This document shows, piece by piece, positions 61,197 to 64,000 of a stretch of 64,000 bases of DNA. Position 1 is the first letter of the stretch, and each line of letters begins with the position of its first letter. Origin of the DNA: Hungatella effluvii (GTDB lineage: Bacteria > Bacillota > Clostridia > Lachnospirales > Lachnospiraceae); contig NZ_QJKD01000013.1 of assembly GCF_003201875.1 (NCBI RefSeq), forward strand, positions 62,001 through 126,000. The letters run 5' to 3'. The notes beneath the pieces are model-generated. The model was not told the DNA's origin. It did no database searches and was given only the letters and a program-made list of their open reading frames with translations. Position numbers and translations under genes: made by a program.

Positions 61197-61508
61197 TTAT
61201 TCTGCTGCAGAGCTCATATCAGCACTGTTGGTCGGATGGCCGTTGCTCTCGCCAGTTATATCATCGACACCTCTCTCAACATCATTGATCATGCCGTCAA
61301 TGACTCCGGTGCTTTCCTCAGCGTCTTCATCAGCATTTCTTGTAGTCCCCATATCTTTTGTGGACTCCATTGCCGTTGTCTGCGTTGTAGCTGCGCTGCT
61401 GCCTCCGGTGGTCTCATTTGTTGTGTTCTTATTGCTGCCGCATGCGGACAGACACATCACTGTCATAATGACAAGTACTGCAAATACATATGGTTTTATT
61501 CTTTTCAT
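61197..61508 (-). CDS. Small lipoprotein
   Basis: 103 residues. Signal with Arg-Ile-Lys, hydrophobic core and lipobox LSACG, then a Thr/Asn/Ser-rich linker and an acidic repeat-like tail (GVIDGMINDVERGVDDITGE). Start at 61508 is 8 bases after AAAGGAG. Similar small lipoproteins with a D(V/I)xxGVDD motif occur in Lachnospiraceae and Clostridia; function unknown. Single gene with terminator. Confidence 0.8.
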   Translation of the reverse strand: MKRIKPYVFAVLVIMTVMCLSACGSNKNTTNETTGGSSAATTQTTAMESTKDMGTTRNADEDAEESTGVIDGMINDVERGVDDITGESNGHPTNSADMSSAAE

Positions 61509-61634
61509 AATACATTCTCCTTTCATTTTCTATGCTTAGTATGTGTTAGAGGAGAAAAAATTATGGTGGAAAATTTTTCTAATTTTTTTATGGCCTAAAG
61601 CCGGAAAAACAGCTTAAAAATTCTTGCCTCAAAG

Positions 61635-62168
61635 TCATTTTGTCCGTTCTGCAGAATATAAAAAAAAGTTCATTTCCGTATTCCTAAAATTCTTTGCAGC
61701 TTTATCAATAATTTTCATACCATTTCGAACAGCAACATTTTGAGAAGCTATATGTGTGTCCCGAATCATAGAGCAGACGCTGTCTGCATCGAGAACCGTG
61801 AACGCATATTCCCTGCACGCAATTGCCGCTTCTGCTGCATAGCCTCTGTGCCAATACGCCTTTTGAAACAAATATCCTATTTCCAAAAGCTCTTTCTCTT
61901 TCCACTGCTGTAGTGTCAAGCCACACTGGCCAATCATCTCATTATTTTCTTTTAATACAACAGCCCAAAGTCCAAAGCCATAATCTTCGTATCTTTTTAA
62001 ATGTCTGTTCAGCCAAATTTGCGCTTCATCTGGGCTGAACGCACTTTCATAAGCAGCCCTCATCACTTCTTCATCACACAAGATTCTGCACAATGCATCA
62101 AAATCGGATTGCTGCATTTCTCTGATCAAAAGACGTTCCGTTTCTATTAAAAACTTCCTGCTTGCCAA
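61635..62168 (-). CDS. GNAT-family acetyltransferase (RimJ-like)
   Basis: About 177 residues. ETERLLIREMQQSDFDALCR is the usual opening of RimJ/RimL-type enzymes; motif A is QKAYWHRGYAAEAAIACREY (R-G-Y-A-A-E). SQNVAVRNGMKIIDKAAKNF ends the fold. I take the TTG at 62168, 6 bases after GGAGG, over a TTG seven codons upstream. Substrate unknown; may modify small molecules or a protein N-terminus. Confidence 0.85.
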   Translation of the reverse strand: MASRKFLIETERLLIREMQQSDFDALCRILCDEEVMRAAYESAFSPDEAQIWLNRHLKRYEDYGFGLWAVVLKENNEMIGQCGLTLQQWKEKELLEIGYLFQKAYWHRGYAAEAAIACREYAFTVLDADSVCSMIRDTHIASQNVAVRNGMKIIDKAAKNFRNTEMNFFLYSAERTK

Positions 62169-62189
62169 ATGGCACCTCCACAAATTCAA

Positions 62190-62499
62190 ATTTTAAAATT
62201 TGCTTTTTTCGACTAATGTGAATTGGATCTATCGCTCTACAAAGTAACTTTGTAAAGTTGGCGCGGCATTTGGGGTACAGGCACCATTTACATTACCCGC
62301 TATCTTCTGATCGCTAGAATAAGGGCGTATGCTCCATTTCCGGCGGTCTAAATGTCCGTTCATAGACCAGCTGTTCAACGGAGGCGCAGCCGACCCTGCA
62401 GGGCGTTCATATAAGGTGCATTAGAGCAGACAGACAAACTGAAAGTTGCACACTGATCCATGAGCCCAATTTACTGAAACAATATATCAGAGTATTCCG
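62190..62499. other. Spacer without an identified gene
   Basis: About 310 bases. It holds the palindrome TACAAAGTAACTTTGTA (about 62238) and a sequence GACTAATGTGAATT (62212) that recurs as GACTAATGCGAATT at 62787. The minus strand is open for about 70 codons without a start or ribosome site. Possibly remains of an element; nothing firm. Confidence 0.4.
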
Positions 62500-62691
62500 T
62501 TACTTCTTTCGATTCTGCCATACATATTCAATTAAACTGGTAAAGAATACTCCTAAGAAAAATATTATTTCAAATTCTAAGGTTATTTTAAAAGGGTTAT
62601 TAGATATTAAACCATAAAGAATATATAGCAAACTACTTCCTACAGTAATGAAAAGTGTTTTCAAAAGTGATAGTATTACTAAGCGTTTCAT
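62500..62691 (-). CDS. Small two-span membrane protein
   Basis: 63 residues, ATG behind AGAAGGAATTTT. Two hydrophobic segments (about 8-29 and 38-58), a basic end (WQNRKK). Very AT-rich and unlike its core neighbours. No known family; could be a real accessory gene or the end of one. Confidence 0.55.
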   Translation of the reverse strand: MKRLVILSLLKTLFITVGSSLLYILYGLISNNPFKITLEFEIIFFLGVFFTSLIEYVWQNRKK

Positions 62692-62833
62692 AAAATTCCT
62701 TCTCTTTTCTATGGTGTGAGTTGTTATGGTTATATTGTCAGTCTACTATATATGCTAAATTACAATTTGTTAAGTACGCCTTATTTGACTAATGCGAATT
62801 TAGCAAAATAGCCTAATTGCTCCTGCCAAAATA

Positions 62834-63625
62834 CTATCTTCTACAGATCAACACGGCATGATTGCTCATTCCTGTGCATGATTCATAACTTGCCATTTGA
62901 TCAAGCAGCGGTTTCATGATTTCAAATCTTTCATCGCTCATCGCTTCCACGCTACTCATAGTTACAAAAAAATCCGTCCCTAAATTTTTTATCTTGGAAA
63001 ATCCGTATTTTCTTGCAATGGATTCCATTTCTTCAGGCATCGTAAAGAAGAATAAATCAGGATTTGAGTCATCTTTATTTTGCGTCAAAATAATTTCGTT
63101 GGCGTTTTCGTTCGGATAATATTCTCTCAGTTTATCGTGTACACAGGCGCCCGAATAAACACCGATTTTGCTTATATATGAAAATACAACAATTCCGTTA
63201 TTTTTACAGATTCGCCTGCATTCAGCAAAAACAAGTTCTCTCTCATCGGGCGGCAGATGGTATAGAGGTCCGAGGCACAGAACCACATCAAAATAGTTGT
63301 CAGAAATATTGCTCAAATTTGTGGCATCTCCGATTAAACCTTTTACGTTCCTTAGCCCCTGCGCTTTAACTTTTTCATTAAAAAGGGCAATATTTTCAGG
63401 AGTAATGTCCACGCCAACATACTCCTTACATTTATCAGAAAAGTGCATGGCATAATATCCAGTTCCACAACCAAGCTCTACTACTTTTGTGTTTTGGTTT
63501 ATGTATTCACTAATATGCTTTTTTGTATAGTGAAACTCAAGTCCCGAATACCTTGATTGAGCAGCTCTCTTTTCCTCACCGGCATCTTGATATTTTTCTT
63601 TAACTTTATTTTCATTGCTAGACAT
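62834..63625 (-). CDS. Class I SAM-dependent methyltransferase
   Basis: 263 residues from ATG 63625 (GAGG 7 bases ahead). Motif I VVELGCGTGYYAM binds S-adenosylmethionine; VGVDITPENIALFN is the acidic loop after strand 2, GLIGDATNL motif II-like, DVVLCLGPLYHLPPD motif III. C-terminal half likely binds the substrate, which is not evident. Methyltransferase_11/25 family. AT-rich, on the edge of an accessory region. Confidence 0.88.
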   Translation of the reverse strand: MSSNENKVKEKYQDAGEEKRAAQSRYSGLEFHYTKKHISEYINQNTKVVELGCGTGYYAMHFSDKCKEYVGVDITPENIALFNEKVKAQGLRNVKGLIGDATNLSNISDNYFDVVLCLGPLYHLPPDERELVFAECRRICKNNGIVVFSYISKIGVYSGACVHDKLREYYPNENANEIILTQNKDDSNPDLFFFTMPEEMESIARKYGFSKIKNLGTDFFVTMSSVEAMSDERFEIMKPLLDQMASYESCTGMSNHAVLICRR

Positions 63626-63681
63626 GTGCAATCCTCGTTTTCAACCCGTTCTCCACTTCGCGCTTCCTTCGATCATCATTC

Positions 63682-63999
63682 TTAATTTTCATCACGTTTT
63701 ATATTCAGCCCGGACAGTTCCCCCTTTTTATCCCGGACCGCATAAATTTTAATCGAACTGTCGTCAAAGGGGCCGAAATAGTGCTCCAGCTCCTTGTCTT
63801 CAAAATATCCTACCAATTCGCTTTCGTAGTATAAACGGTCGCTTTCCCGGTCATAAGTCAGGCCGTACTGCTGATAGACCGTATACGCCTCTTCAATGGT
63901 GTCTTTGATATACTCATTCAATTTTTCATCGTTCCCGCCGCCATTAAACGGTGCTTCCCCGTCGTCTGTATACCCGTTTATATTCTCCGTTATCTGCAA
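63682..63999 (-). CDS. C-terminal part of an M56 (BlaR1)-like or related protein, cut by the window
   Basis: 105 codons up to the window edge; the frame is still open there, and the first codon is not a proven start. QYGLTYDRESDRLYYESELV followed by GYFEDKELEHYFGPF and IKIYAVRDKKGELSGLNI resembles the tail that I know from M56 peptidases of Lachnospiraceae (a repeated Y-x-G-x-L-V-x-Y-F-x-D module). The family call is inference from that tail. Confidence 0.5.
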   Translation of the reverse strand: MQITENINGYTDDGEAPFNGGGNDEKLNEYIKDTIEEAYTVYQQYGLTYDRESDRLYYESELVGYFEDKELEHYFGPFDDSSIKIYAVRDKKGELSGLNIKRDEN

Positions 64000-64000
64000 T

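Noticed and set aside
1..64000. tRNA, rRNA or replication origin
   Set aside because: No T-loop, rRNA or DnaA-box cluster was recognised when reading both strands; a covariance search was not possible.

Overview
The window comes from a Firmicute of the Lachnospiraceae type (Clostridium cluster XIVa). I infer this from the spaced, strong AGGAGG ribosome sites, the consensus sigma-A promoters (TTGACA-17-TATAAT at rex), the CIRCE site at hsp20, a PyrK/PyrD type 1B pair, Rex, choline-binding-type repeats, and many small membrane and lipoprotein genes typical of that family. No rRNA, tRNA or CRISPR array was seen, and the species cannot be told from the sequence.

Layout. 0.1-6.2 kb: a sugar ABC transporter in the order of E. 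coli ytfQ-ytfR-ytfT-yjfF (all minus), preceded by a YesN-type response regulator with its own terminator and no visible partner kinase. 6.2-7.4 kb: debris with no intact gene. 7.4-19 kb: an accessory cyclic-di-GMP island (one EAL protein, three GGDEF proteins, a large regulator with two GntR-type helix-turn-helix domains) mixed with decaying receptor genes: a membrane-anchored solute-binding protein cut by an in-frame TAG, a second one with an internal deletion, a chemoreceptor stump, and a small gene frameshifted in an A run. Two of these broken units share nearly the same promoter and leader. 19-23 kb: AT-richer patchwork with two oppositely oriented pieces of an ExeA/IstB-type ATPase, an M56 peptidase scrap, a RhuM gene and an acetyltransferase, each bounded by repeats.

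23-34 kb is core metabolism: purE-purM-purN-purD, an XRE regulator with a membrane partner, an M29-type aminopeptidase, a VanZ protein, and pyrF-pyrK-pyrD-pyrE, with hsp20 divergent from it under a CIRCE operator. 34-48 kb: nitroreductase, pepF, acetyltransferases, an M28 peptidase, yebC, a CBS-domain transporter, a solitary mazF-type toxin, alr, the bifunctional NAD(P)HX repair enzyme and rex. 48-64 kb: an ABC-F ATPase, an SDR with a good Rex operator on its promoter, a choline-binding-type surface protein whose C-terminus looks like a dead metallopeptidase, purA, a LysR regulator, purB with a structured leader, purC-purF, a YdcF protein, a lipoprotein, a methyltransferase and the tail of an M56-like protein cut by the window end. 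The purine genes form four separate units (purEMND, purA, purB, purCF).

The most interesting unexplained structure is a family of three composite hairpin elements (E1 43.57 kb, E2 44.26 kb, E3 54.48 kb). All lie in the same orientation between genes. Each has a long stem of 15-25 bp with unrelated sequence, and next to it a small GC hairpin. E1 and E2 share the apical motif ACAAGCGAGCTTG. The changing stems with kept architecture point to selection on structure.
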